Below, piece after piece: positions 43,601 through 51,004 of a stretch of DNA of 51,768 nt (within the stretch, counting starts at the first letter, position 1; the number at the start of each line of letters is the position of its first letter). Made by a program: the position numbers and the translations under genes. Below the pieces are notes generated by a model. That model was not told the origin of the DNA, did no database searches, and saw only the letters and a list, made by a program, of their open reading frames with translations. Source of the stretch: UBA3774 sp045600025. Lineage in GTDB: Bacteria; Bacillota; Clostridia; Lachnospirales; Lachnospiraceae. Location: the NCBI GenBank assembly GCA_045600025.1, contig JAZRXC010000025.1:1-51768 (forward strand). The letters are read 5' to 3'.

Positions 43601-43758
43601 CAGTAGATTCATCAATCAGGCTGACAGGAGATATATTATCCGGTAATATCGATAAGAATCCACTTAATAATAATTCCGGTCAAAGTAATGCCTGCACATA
43701 CTGCAAGTTTAAAGAAGCTTGCTACAAAGCAGATTTTTCTTCCGATTCCGAGGATTGA
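40615..43758 (+). CDS. addB: ATP-dependent deoxyribonuclease subunit B
   Basis: The 1047-residue subunit of the AddAB helicase-nuclease processes double-strand breaks for recombination and recognises Chi. It has an N-terminal Walker A-like GAQGSGKTNK, a central helicase-like region and a C-terminal RecB-type nuclease domain with GVIDRIDI and VIDYKSSEYN. Four cysteines, C751 (DCPYKYF) and C1027/C1030/C1036 (CTYCKFKEAC), match the iron-sulfur cluster that staples the nuclease domain of AddB. addA follows immediately. Confidence 0.94.
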   Translation: MAFRLITGAQGSGKTNKIFTELIQSSIDNPDRKHIVITPDQNTLLTERRLLALSPNGVLFNIEVESFDRLAYKIFDELELSMPSPMDEVGKSMLLRKIVHEHSRELSYYESSIDKEGFITKLKTVVSEFLSYGITPEDLSAASEKTASDLLRSKLNDLSLILKAFNEGHTEKNSPREELMSRLLSVIDKSSYFDDAFIVIDAFTGFSPLHYQLIEYIMSRAFLVVATLTISPDINVFGNYESHDLFAITLETAKELQTCAQHCGLKTLHDVCDDYADIERPEELKHLERHYLRAGENAPSDIINPDVINVYHTYYPSDEASFAAETISYLVSEKGYKYRDFAIVSGDLNHSAHDITGAMEEYGIPYFLDCHDDLHNHPLVRFILGALEIIESGFSISSVFSFLRTGLAGVSHDDIDLLENYFIGTGIRGYKKCGSEFTKEFSGYDLNKLNEIRDAVINPLIDFRTAYQVSNTNTEFIDSILKLLEDYNVKINLQKLIIESTDYSSNSADKIFDSVIKVLDEAQEMLTGKRLSAHQLKMTLASGFQELSLGLLPPRLDEVQIGDIRRSRRGYVKVLIFINMNEDILPGGVPAGGILSDRDREELKNNNLILANSCIDNLFREQYYIYELLATPTDKLYLTYSDHFITGADRKPSLYLLRVLGLFNGLKARVHERSLTSRSKICMALGEYLAAGDYENAAKLTKLLEDDPGLVDRIYNVSSYSDCTSLTSELEDSIMKSDTLSISALTTYSDCPYKYFFERTLKLSDRKVYKIESTDRGTYVHSVLENAFLYLKNQNLKDYSLVTNDMISAALKYAFEKADSIALGFDLSDEESGKYLLGRWKKAAETAFCNMCLALKNDLTFKYVPDQFEFKFEDDKVLAQYGIKLKGVIDRIDIATGVSPSPLRVIDYKSSEYNENNRTYFASLENGQKLQLPLYQKIAMDYYNANSKNVVPGKNRYINTSDRYVKSSDSDDLCNQYDKIDKDNIPDFYNSYITAAVDSSIRLTGDILSGNIDKNPLNNNSGQSNACTYCKFKEACYKADFSSDSED

Positions 43759-43759
43759 T

Positions 43760-46700
43760 ATGGGCAAATATACAAAAGAGCAAGAGCGAGTTGTGCAACA
43801 TAGAAAAGGTAACATACTGATTTCCGCCGGCGCAGGTTGCGGAAAGACATTTGTTATGAAAGAGCATGTTATATCCCGCATAATTGAAGGCGGAGATATA
43901 AGCCGCATGCTTATTGTTACATTTACCGTAGATGCCGCTGCAGAGATGAAGAGAAGGATCATAGAGGCAATAGATAAGGCTCTTGTAGACGATCCGTACA
44001 ACGTTCATCTTCAGCGCCAGCGCGCTTTGGTTCCGTTTGCCCATATATCAACAATTGATTCTTTATGCGGAGATATTGTAAAAAATCATTTTTCTTCATC
44101 AGGTCTTGATCCTGATTATAAGATAGGAAGTGAGGCTGAACTTCTTCAAATAAAGAAATCCGTCTTTGAAAAAATTCTTGAAAAGCATCTGGCCGACGGC
44201 GATAAAGATGTCATCGAGCTTTTGAACAAATTCACTTCCGGAAAAGTATGGAACATAGATAAAGATAATTTCCTGTTCGACTCCATTACAAATAAACTCT
44301 ATTCAAAATATGCATCTGTGAGCGATAGGGAATTATTCTCCGCTAATCTCATGAAAATATCCGCCTCAGTTCATAAAGAGTTTTGCGATATACCTTATTT
44401 GGATACGGATATTACGCGCCGTAAACAGATTTTTTCCAATGTGGTTTTTGATCTTAAGGATATGACTGAATCCTTAAATATATCAGATTCGCTCAAGGCA
44501 AAACTGATCTCAAGTGTGATTCCTTACTATACTGCGTTATCCGGAGTATCGAATTATGATGAGTTTTATGATAATGTTTACAGCTCCAATGATTATAATC
44601 TCGGAAGATGCAGAGACACATCCAACCCCGATGATAATGCAGTATACGAATACAATGAACTGGTTAAACAATATATTAAAGACTTTAAATCATATTATCC
44701 CATTGACCTGACTTTCTCAAAAATATCAGATTCTATTATTTCTACATGCAATACAAACAGAGCTTATTTGCAGCTCTTTGATGAATTTGCAGCCAGGTAT
44801 AAAGAAGAAAAATACAAGAAGAATATTGTTGATTTCGGTGATATTGCGTATGAGGCATATTGTATTATCCAAAATCCGGATATGAAAAAATCTCTTCAGG
44901 ATCAATTTGACCTTGTAGTTGTAGATGAATATCAGGACAGCAACCAGCTGCAGGAGGACCTGCTTTGCTCAATATCACATGGCGACAATTACTTTATGGT
45001 AGGAGATGTAAAGCAAAGCATCTATAACTTCCGCTGCGCAACGCCTAAAATATTCCAAGATAAATACTTAAAATATTTCCTGTCTCCTGATGCAGGTACC
45101 TTGGTAGACCTGACCGATAATTTCCGCAGCAGCAGGGAAGTTATCGATTCCGTCAATGCCGTTTTCGATCAGATTATGACCCCTGAGACTATGGGCATTG
45201 ATTACAAACATTATTCAAGGCTCGTATGCGGCAAAGAAAAAATCCTGCAGGAAAAGGGCTGTGAAAATTCCTGCAATAATATTACCGAAATTCATCTCAT
45301 CGGTACCGAAAGGTCCGCTAATCTTGCAAAGGATGAACAACTCGCAATACTAAACAATCGAATTATAGAACTTCTTAACAGTGATTATTCATATTTTGAT
45401 AAAGACGGTCACAAGCATTTCATAACCCCCGGAGACATCACTGTTTTAGTCAGGACTAATCCGGAAGTAAAACTCATTGTCAATTATTTAAGTGAGAACG
45501 GTATTCCCTGCGCTTCCTCGGCAGAGGAGAGTTTATGGAATACAGAAGAAATCAAGTTTATTGTCTCTTTCCTTAAAATCATCCTTAATCCGAGACAAGA
45601 CGATCATCTTCTCGGAGTACTGACAACGCCGGTTGTCGGCTTCTCATCAGAAGATATTGCGAAAATTCTTCTTGAATATAAAAATGCAAATCCCTCGTTG
45701 GAACAGATTTGCTTATATGATGCCGTAATTAATTCACAAGATGAGCGAATGAAGGCATTTATTTATCAGCTAAGCTCGTATCGTAATCGCATACTTACTA
45801 TATCTATTTGCAATCTGATTTCTGATATTATCCGCGATTATAATTATGAGGCTTATCTGCATTCTGTGCATAAAGACATTTCCGTTTTGAATCAATTCAA
45901 GGCCGCTGCTTTAGATCAGGAAAAAAATTCAAACACTGGCCTTTATGAATTTATTGAGTACATTGATATGTTGAAAGCTGCGGATTTAAACTTTACGGCA
46001 AATAACAGTTCTTCAATTGACCTTGGAAATAAAGTTCATGTGATGACTTATCATAAGAGCAAAGGCTTGGAATTCCCTATTGTTTTCCTGCCATTTGCGT
46101 CTGACACTTTTCAAACTCCAAAACAAGATATAATTTCCTCATTTTCTTGCATAGCAACCAGAGATATTAATTATGAGAAAAATACAAAAGATGATTCGAT
46201 CTCGTATAATACATTGAAATCGCAGCTGATATATGAAAATCAGCAGGAGATGCAACGTCTATTATATGTTGCCATGACGCGTGCGTCGGAAAAATTAATT
46301 ATTATAAGCTCAAATCCCTGTACTTATGAAAAAGTACCTATCAAATATCTGCTAAGATGTTCTTCTTACCTTGTACAAAAGGCAAAGTCAAATATCGATT
46401 TTATTACACTCGGTGTATATAATAATCCGGCTGCTTTTGATTTACATACGTATGCTGATATTGATATAAAAGACCTGCCTATAAATAAATACTCTCCGGA
46501 TTTTTCCGCGCAAAATTCAACTTTGCCTCAGATTCCGGATAAGCTTCCTAAGCTATATAAGCCTTCTGATGTTAACAGCTCCTACAGTGTTTCGACGCTT
46601 AAAGCGTCAGATTATGAATCTGACGAGGGCTATTCTACAGGTTATCTTGCGCCTTTAATTGAAGGGCTTGGCGGAGCAGAGCTCGGTACTGCGTATCATC

Positions 46701-47191
46701 TGATTATGGAAAAGCTTGAGCCGGATAAGGCTGATGATATTTCTTATATTTCCGAATTGATTCGTGGGCTGTGTGAACGTGGGCTTATTGCAAATGATAT
46801 TGTAAGCAGTATAGCACCTGAGCTTATTACAGCATTTTATAAATCTGAGATGGGGCAGAAGATAGCCGGTATTTATAAACTCGGCGGCTTGTTCCGTGAG
46901 CATCCTTTTACGCTTGGTATCACCCCTTCTGTTATTGATCCTGAGGCTTCTGATGATGATTATGTGCGCGTGCAGGGTATAATTGATATGTATCTCATCG
47001 AGGATGATGGGATTACCATCATAGATTACAAGACCGACCGAATCAGGGAAGGTGAGGAGCACATCCTAATAGACCATTACAAAACTCAGCTTGATTATTA
47101 TCAGCGTGCACTCGAAGGCGCTTATCCCGACCTTTCCGTAAAAGCTCGTTTTCTGTATTCCTTCGCACTTGGTGAGTTTATCCCTGCGTAA
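43760..47191 (+). CDS. addA: ATP-dependent helicase/nuclease subunit A
   Basis: The 1143-residue UvrD-like 3'-5' helicase with a C-terminal nuclease domain pairs with AddB. I chose ATG 43760, one base after the addB stop, with a GAGG site; it gives MGKYTKEQERVVQHRKGN, the standard start. Motifs are SAGAGCGKTFVM (Walker A), VVVDEYQDSNQLQ (Walker B), VGDVKQSIYNFR, VMTYHKSKGLEFPIVF, YVAMTRASEKL and nuclease IIDYKTDR. It is slightly shorter than B. subtilis AddA. The G-to-C change in AGAGCGKT (usually TGKT) is tolerated in the family. Confidence 0.95.
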   Translation: MGKYTKEQERVVQHRKGNILISAGAGCGKTFVMKEHVISRIIEGGDISRMLIVTFTVDAAAEMKRRIIEAIDKALVDDPYNVHLQRQRALVPFAHISTIDSLCGDIVKNHFSSSGLDPDYKIGSEAELLQIKKSVFEKILEKHLADGDKDVIELLNKFTSGKVWNIDKDNFLFDSITNKLYSKYASVSDRELFSANLMKISASVHKEFCDIPYLDTDITRRKQIFSNVVFDLKDMTESLNISDSLKAKLISSVIPYYTALSGVSNYDEFYDNVYSSNDYNLGRCRDTSNPDDNAVYEYNELVKQYIKDFKSYYPIDLTFSKISDSIISTCNTNRAYLQLFDEFAARYKEEKYKKNIVDFGDIAYEAYCIIQNPDMKKSLQDQFDLVVVDEYQDSNQLQEDLLCSISHGDNYFMVGDVKQSIYNFRCATPKIFQDKYLKYFLSPDAGTLVDLTDNFRSSREVIDSVNAVFDQIMTPETMGIDYKHYSRLVCGKEKILQEKGCENSCNNITEIHLIGTERSANLAKDEQLAILNNRIIELLNSDYSYFDKDGHKHFITPGDITVLVRTNPEVKLIVNYLSENGIPCASSAEESLWNTEEIKFIVSFLKIILNPRQDDHLLGVLTTPVVGFSSEDIAKILLEYKNANPSLEQICLYDAVINSQDERMKAFIYQLSSYRNRILTISICNLISDIIRDYNYEAYLHSVHKDISVLNQFKAAALDQEKNSNTGLYEFIEYIDMLKAADLNFTANNSSSIDLGNKVHVMTYHKSKGLEFPIVFLPFASDTFQTPKQDIISSFSCIATRDINYEKNTKDDSISYNTLKSQLIYENQQEMQRLLYVAMTRASEKLIIISSNPCTYEKVPIKYLLRCSSYLVQKAKSNIDFITLGVYNNPAAFDLHTYADIDIKDLPINKYSPDFSAQNSTLPQIPDKLPKLYKPSDVNSSYSVSTLKASDYESDEGYSTGYLAPLIEGLGGAELGTAYHLIMEKLEPDKADDISYISELIRGLCERGLIANDIVSSIAPELITAFYKSEMGQKIAGIYKLGGLFREHPFTLGITPSVIDPEASDDDYVRVQGIIDMYLIEDDGITIIDYKTDRIREGEEHILIDHYKTQLDYYQRALEGAYPDLSVKARFLYSFALGEFIPA

Positions 47192-47448
47192 TATGCGGCA
47201 CATTAGCAACGGCAAACGTGTCGCCTATTACGCGCCGACGAGGCTCTGCGTCTGATACGCACCGTAAGAAGCGCCCGACGGATGCAGGAGAGGCGCCTAC
47301 GGCGTCCGACTACAGTGGAAAACGAGCCGCGAAGGCGGCGACAAATCGGTCCGTCGAGTTGCGCCTCTTTAAGTGTGCGTGAAGACGACCGAGTGAGGAG
47401 GCGGTACGGTAGCACACATTTGTCACTATATTTGTAAAGCAAAATCAC
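47192..47448. other. GC-rich structured non-coding segment between addA and ylxM
   Basis: This stretch is visibly much richer in G+C than the AT-rich DNA around it and holds no credible gene. It contains several inverted repeats: TGCGT/ACGCA (47247-47251 and 47257-47261), AGAGGCGC/GCGCCTCT (47289-47296 and 47361-47368) enclosing a GCCGC-GAAG-GCGGC hairpin (47326-47339), and GTGTGC/GCACAC (47373-47378 and 47412-47417). It could be a structured RNA, a repeat element of the genome or a remnant of acquired DNA. It does not show the conserved SRP RNA, RNase P, 6S or tmRNA core sequences. Confidence 0.55.
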
Positions 47449-47477
47449 TTGACAAAGTTCTTTATGCATAGTATTAT
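47449..47477 (+). promoter_or_regulatory. Consensus SigA promoter of the ylxM-ffh operon
   Basis: A perfect TTGACA (47449-47454), 17-base spacer and TATTAT (47472-47477) lie 45 bases before the ylxM ATG. It probably drives ylxM-ffh and, by read-through, rpsP-khpA-rimM-trmD. Confidence 0.88.
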
Positions 47478-47522
47478 ACAAAAGCTGTGCGTAAAGGACT
47501 TTTACTTTACAAGAAAAAAACC

Positions 47523-47843
47523 ATGGAAGACATTTACTTAAAAGCACTGCTATTTGACTATTACGGAGAACTACTCACCGAACAGCAGCGCCGCATTTAT
47601 AAAGAAGTATATTTTGAAGACTGCTCCGAGAGTGAGGTCGCAACAGCCGAAGGCATAAGCCGCCAAGGCGTACACGACAGCCTCACAAGAACCAAAAAGT
47701 ATTTAGACGAATACGAAAAAAAACTCGGACTCGTAGCAACACACACAAAGAAGCAGGAATTAATAAACCGGCTTCGAAAAAGTATTGAGGAAAGCGACAA
47801 CGCACACCGAGACGACATAATCAAGGAAATTGAAAACCTATAA
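47523..47843 (+). CDS. ylxM: YlxM family putative helix-turn-helix protein
   Basis: The 106-residue protein is the small sigma-70-region-4-like protein found upstream of ffh in Firmicutes; in streptococci it modulates SRP GTPase activity. The sequence LFDYYGELLTEQQRRIYKEVYFEDCSESE and AEGISRQGVHDSLTRTKKYL shows the HTH. I chose ATG 47523, matching the family start (MEDIYLKALLFDYYGELLT); a GTG at 47487 would add 12 residues. No good Shine-Dalgarno site precedes either start, which is odd beside the strong sites elsewhere. Its stop touches the ffh ATG. Confidence 0.9.
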   Translation: MEDIYLKALLFDYYGELLTEQQRRIYKEVYFEDCSESEVATAEGISRQGVHDSLTRTKKYLDEYEKKLGLVATHTKKQELINRLRKSIEESDNAHRDDIIKEIENL

Positions 47844-49180
47844 TGGCATTTGAAGCATTAACAGAAAAACTACAGAACGTCTTTAAAAACCTACGAGGCA
47901 AGGGACGCCTAACGGAAGCAGACGTACACGAAGCATTAAAAGAAGTAAAGCTTGCGCTGCTTGAAGCCGACGTCAACTTCAAAGTAGTAAAAAACTTTAT
48001 TAAGTCTGTAGAAGAAAAGGCCATCGGAAGTGATGTATTAGAATCCCTCACACCCGGTCAAATGGTCATCAAGATAGTAAATGAAGAGCTGACGGCTCTC
48101 ATGGGCGGCACGATATCAACGCCGCAACTAAATGCTCCCGGAAGCTTAACCATCATTATGATGTGCGGCCTTCAAGGCGCAGGAAAGACAACAACATCCG
48201 TCAAGCTTGCATCAAAATATAAGAGTCGCGGCAGAAAACCAATCATAGCAGCACTTGATGTATACAGACCCGCTGCAATAGAGCAGCTCGTAACCTACGC
48301 ATCAAAACTCTCTATAGAAGTATTTGAAAAAGGTACTGAAGCTGATCCTGTAGACATTGCAACCGAAGCACTGGAATTTGCCAAGAAAAACAACAAAGAT
48401 TTACTGATACTTGATACTGCCGGACGACTACACATCGATGAAGACATGATGGAAGAACTGTCCCGCATCAAACAGGCTATAAATGTTGATATTACAATAC
48501 TTGTAGTCGATGCGATGACCGGACAGGATGCTGTCAATGTAGCATCATCATTTGCCGAAACAATCGGTATCGACGGCCTCGCACTAACTAAATTAGATGG
48601 TGACGGAAGAGGCGGCGCGGCCGTTTCAGCAAGAGCAGTAACCGGCAAGCCGATATATTTTGCAGGCATGGGTGAGAAGCCCGAAGATCTCGAGGATTTC
48701 TATCCGGATCGCATGGCTTCGAGAATTCTCGGTATGGGTGATGTGCTGACACTTATTGAAAAAGCACAGGCCTCATATGACGAAGAAGCAGCCAAGAAGC
48801 TCGCAGGCAAGATTCAAAAGTCTGAATTTGACTTTAATGATTACCTTGAGCAATCGGCGCAGCTTCGTAAGATGGGAGATATGTCGTCGCTTCTCGGCAT
48901 GATTCCCGGACTCGGCAGCAAGTTAAAAGGCGTCGAGATGCCTGACGAAAAATCTATGAAGCGCGTTGAGAGTATCATTTACTCCATGACGCCCAAGGAG
49001 CGTGCCAATCCGGATATACTCACCCCGTCAAGACGTCAACGCATAGCAAAAGGCGCCGGAGTAGATATAAGCGAAGTAAACCGCCTCATCAAACAATTTT
49101 CGGAATCTCGAAAAATGATGAAGCAAATGAGTGGAATGTTAGGGAAGAAAGGCCGCGGTGGCCTGAAATTTCCCTTCTAA
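47843..49180 (+). CDS. ffh: Signal recognition particle protein Ffh
   Basis: The 445-residue GTPase delivers nascent membrane and secreted proteins to the translocon with SRP RNA and FtsY. It has the N-terminal helical bundle, G1 GLQGAGKTT, LDTAGRLHIDEDMM (G3), TKLDGDGRGGAA (G4 and insertion) and a methionine-rich M domain ending SESRKMMKQMSGMLGKKG. The ATG overlaps the final base of the ylxM stop. SRP RNA is not recognisable in the window. Confidence 0.97.
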   Translation: MAFEALTEKLQNVFKNLRGKGRLTEADVHEALKEVKLALLEADVNFKVVKNFIKSVEEKAIGSDVLESLTPGQMVIKIVNEELTALMGGTISTPQLNAPGSLTIIMMCGLQGAGKTTTSVKLASKYKSRGRKPIIAALDVYRPAAIEQLVTYASKLSIEVFEKGTEADPVDIATEALEFAKKNNKDLLILDTAGRLHIDEDMMEELSRIKQAINVDITILVVDAMTGQDAVNVASSFAETIGIDGLALTKLDGDGRGGAAVSARAVTGKPIYFAGMGEKPEDLEDFYPDRMASRILGMGDVLTLIEKAQASYDEEAAKKLAGKIQKSEFDFNDYLEQSAQLRKMGDMSSLLGMIPGLGSKLKGVEMPDEKSMKRVESIIYSMTPKERANPDILTPSRRQRIAKGAGVDISEVNRLIKQFSESRKMMKQMSGMLGKKGRGGLKFPF

Positions 49181-49209
49181 TTATAAGCATAACAAGGAGG
49201 AAATATATT

Positions 49210-49452
49210 ATGGCAGTTAAGATTCGTCTTACCAGAATCGGTGCAAAAAAAGCTCCGTTCTACAGAATCATCGTAGCTGACTCTCGTTCACCCAGAGATG
49301 GACGTTTCATCGAGGAAATCGGTTACTATGATCCCAACAAAGAGCCCAGCGTAATCAAAGTTGACACCGAGAAGGCTAAACAGTGGATCAACGACGGTGC
49401 TAAGCCCACCGAAACTGTTGCCAAGCTTCTGAAGATCGCCGGTATTGAATAA
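49210..49452 (+). CDS. rpsP: 30S ribosomal protein S16
   Basis: The 80-residue ribosomal protein has the typical start MAVKIRLTRIGAKKAPFYRI and the RDGRFIEEIGYYDP motif. Its AAGGAGGAAAT site is strong and its codon use highly biased. It follows ffh by 29 bases in the conserved order ffh-rpsP-khpA-rimM-trmD. Confidence 0.97.
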   Translation: MAVKIRLTRIGAKKAPFYRIIVADSRSPRDGRFIEEIGYYDPNKEPSVIKVDTEKAKQWINDGAKPTETVAKLLKIAGIE

Positions 49453-49465
49453 TCGGAGGTCACTG

Positions 49466-49693
49466 ATGAAGGAATTAATTGAAGTAATTGCAAAGGCGCT
49501 TGTGAGCGATCCTGACGCCGTAGTAGTTACAGAAGAGGAAGTCGACGGCGAGTTAGTACTTCATCTGTCTGTCGCTCCCGGCGACATGGGTAAGGTCATA
49601 GGCAAACAGGGCCGCATTGCGAAATCAATTCGCAGCGTCCTTAAGGTAGCCGCTATCAAAGAAGATAAAATAGCTTCTCTTGATATTGACTGA
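49466..49693 (+). CDS. khpA: KH-domain RNA-binding protein KhpA
   Basis: The 75-residue single KH-domain protein has the GKVIGKQGRIAKSIRSVL loop. In Gram-positives KhpA works with KhpB/EloR in RNA binding and in control of cell elongation. I chose ATG 49466, seven bases after GGAGG; an ATG-like start at 49445 inside the end of rpsP is less likely. It sits in its usual place between rpsP and rimM, followed by a hairpin. Confidence 0.95.
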   Translation: MKELIEVIAKALVSDPDAVVVTEEEVDGELVLHLSVAPGDMGKVIGKQGRIAKSIRSVLKVAAIKEDKIASLDID

Positions 49694-49700
49694 TTTTTGA

Positions 49701-49721
49701 GGGGAAGGCATTGCCTTCCCC
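49701..49721 (+). other. Perfect hairpin between khpA and rimM
   Basis: GGGGAAGGC (49701-49709) pairs completely with GCCTTCCCC (49713-49721) around the 3-base loop ATT. It is not followed by a T run, so it is unlikely to be a terminator. It contains the only purine-rich ribosome-binding-like stretch before rimM and ends 7 bases before the rimM ATG. Confidence 0.8.
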
Positions 49722-49728
49722 AAAGCTT

Positions 49729-50241
49729 ATGCAGGAATTTTTCAGAGTAGGAATATTTACAAGTACACATGGCATAAAAGGTGAGATAAATGTTTATCCC
49801 ACTACTTCTGATGTGTCCAGATTTGATTATATAAAAGACGTTATATTAGATGTGAAAAACGGGCCGGTTAATCTTGAGGTAACAGGTGTCAAGTATTTCA
49901 AAGGTACGCCTATCCTTAAGTTTAAAGGCATAGATAATATCAACGATATTGAAAAATATAAGGGCTGTGACATTCTTGTTTCCAGAGAAAATGCGATACC
50001 TCTCGGCGAGAACGAGCACTATGTCGCCGACCTTTTAGGGCTTGATATTATTGATGAAGACGGGCAGTTGCTTGGTAAACTCGACGATGTAATGCAAACC
50101 GGAGCAAATGATGTATATGTCGTCTCAAGAGAGAATATGAATGATCTGCTCATTCCGGTAATCGATGACTGCGTGCTTGAAATCAAGCCTGAAGATGGTT
50201 ATATAAGAGTACATCTTTTGGAGGGCCTTACTGATTTATGA
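49729..50241 (+). CDS. rimM: Ribosome maturation factor RimM
   Basis: The 170-residue factor helps assemble the 30S head and binds S19. It has an N-terminal RimM domain starting MQEFFRVGIFTSTHGIKGEI and a PRC-barrel domain (YVADLLGLDIIDEDGQLLGK onwards). The ATG at 49729 gives the family start; a TTG at 49711 would add six residues and lies in the loop of a perfect hairpin. No free ribosome binding site precedes 49729, so translation may depend on coupling or on the hairpin. The stop overlaps the trmD ATG. Confidence 0.94.
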   Translation: MQEFFRVGIFTSTHGIKGEINVYPTTSDVSRFDYIKDVILDVKNGPVNLEVTGVKYFKGTPILKFKGIDNINDIEKYKGCDILVSRENAIPLGENEHYVADLLGLDIIDEDGQLLGKLDDVMQTGANDVYVVSRENMNDLLIPVIDDCVLEIKPEDGYIRVHLLEGLTDL

Positions 50242-50918
50242 GATTTCACGTAATGACTCTATTTCCGGAGATGGTTAAAAATATACTTAGTGAGAGTATC
50301 ATAGGACGAGCTGAAAAGGCAGGTATTATTTCCACTAACGTGGTAAATATTCGTGATTACGCTGATGCGGCGCGGAAGGGAAGAGTAGATGACTATCCCT
50401 TCGGAGGCGGTGCAGGTATGGTAATGCAGGCCGGCCCTATAGACCGCTGCTATGCTGATATTACGAAGGATATGAGTTCTAAGCCGAGAGTTATATATGT
50501 AACTCCTCAAGGACGCGTATTTGACCAAAATATGGCGCGTGAACTCGCACATGAAGAGGATCTGATTATTCTGTGCGGCCATTATGAAGGTGTTGATGAA
50601 CGCATATTAGAGAAGATAGTAACAGATAACATCTCAATCGGCGACTATGTTCTCACCGGCGGAGAGCTTCCTGCGTGCGTAATTATTGATGCAGTTTCAA
50701 GAAATGTCCCCGGGGTATTAACCAATTCCGACTCCGGTGAGGAAGAATCATTTTCTGATGGACTACTTGAGTATCCTCAATACACAAGGCCCGCTGAATA
50801 TGACGGAATGAAGGTTCCGGATGTATTGTTATCAGGCAATCACGCAGAAATCGCCAAATGGAGACATGCGCAGTCTGTTGCAAGGACAAAAGAGCGCAGA
50901 CCCGATTTATTAAAATAA
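50238..50918 (+). CDS. trmD: tRNA (guanine-N1)-methyltransferase TrmD
   Basis: The 226-residue enzyme makes m1G37 in tRNAs and prevents +1 frameshifting. The deep-knot SAM site is seen in YVTPQGRVFDQ, CGHYEGVDERI and SIGDYVLTGGELPA, and substrate-binding DDYPFGGGAGMVM is intact. The start overlaps the rimM stop. Ribosomal protein L19 (rplS), usually the next gene, does not follow; instead a new promoter and a P-loop gene appear. Confidence 0.97.
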   Translation: MRFHVMTLFPEMVKNILSESIIGRAEKAGIISTNVVNIRDYADAARKGRVDDYPFGGGAGMVMQAGPIDRCYADITKDMSSKPRVIYVTPQGRVFDQNMARELAHEEDLIILCGHYEGVDERILEKIVTDNISIGDYVLTGGELPACVIIDAVSRNVPGVLTNSDSGEEESFSDGLLEYPQYTRPAEYDGMKVPDVLLSGNHAEIAKWRHAQSVARTKERRPDLLK

Positions 50919-50931
50919 AATATATCCGCAG

Positions 50932-50960
50932 TTGTACATTTCGGAATTATATACTATAAT
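50932..50960 (+). promoter_or_regulatory. Promoter of the small P-loop protein gene
   Basis: TTGTAC (50932-50937), a 17-base spacer and a perfect TATAAT (50955-50960) lie 44 bases before the ATG at 51005. Confidence 0.85.
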
Positions 50961-50964
50961 TGAA

Positions 50965-50990
50965 GTGCACCTACTTATATGTATGTGCAC
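50965..50990 (+). other. 5' leader inverted repeat GTGCAC
   Basis: GTGCAC at 50965-50970 and again at 50985-50990 can pair across a 14-base loop. It begins at the predicted transcription start and ends just before AAGGAGG. Because GTGCAC is itself palindromic it could equally be a pair of operator half-sites. Confidence 0.5.
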
Positions 50991-51004
50991 AAGGAGGAAC
51001 GCCA

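Noticed and set aside
43688..43759. Upstream start for addA inside addB
   Set aside because: It would add 24 residues out of keeping with the family and overlap the iron-sulfur cysteine region of addB; ATG 43760 gives the standard start.
47192..47448. Possible SRP RNA gene upstream of ylxM-ffh
   Set aside because: The location is suggestive, but the conserved GGAAG/GNRA domain IV core with its asymmetric loop is not present on either strand as far as I can see.
47203..47547. Reverse-strand 114-residue open frame in the GC-rich segment
   Set aside because: The product is Arg/Ser-rich with no domain pattern, it runs antisense through the ylxM promoter and start, and has no ribosome binding site. 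The open frame follows from GC-rich composition.
49711..49728. TTG start for rimM
   Set aside because: It falls in a hairpin and adds residues (MPSPKL) not found in the family; ATG 49729 fits the conserved start, although it lacks a site.
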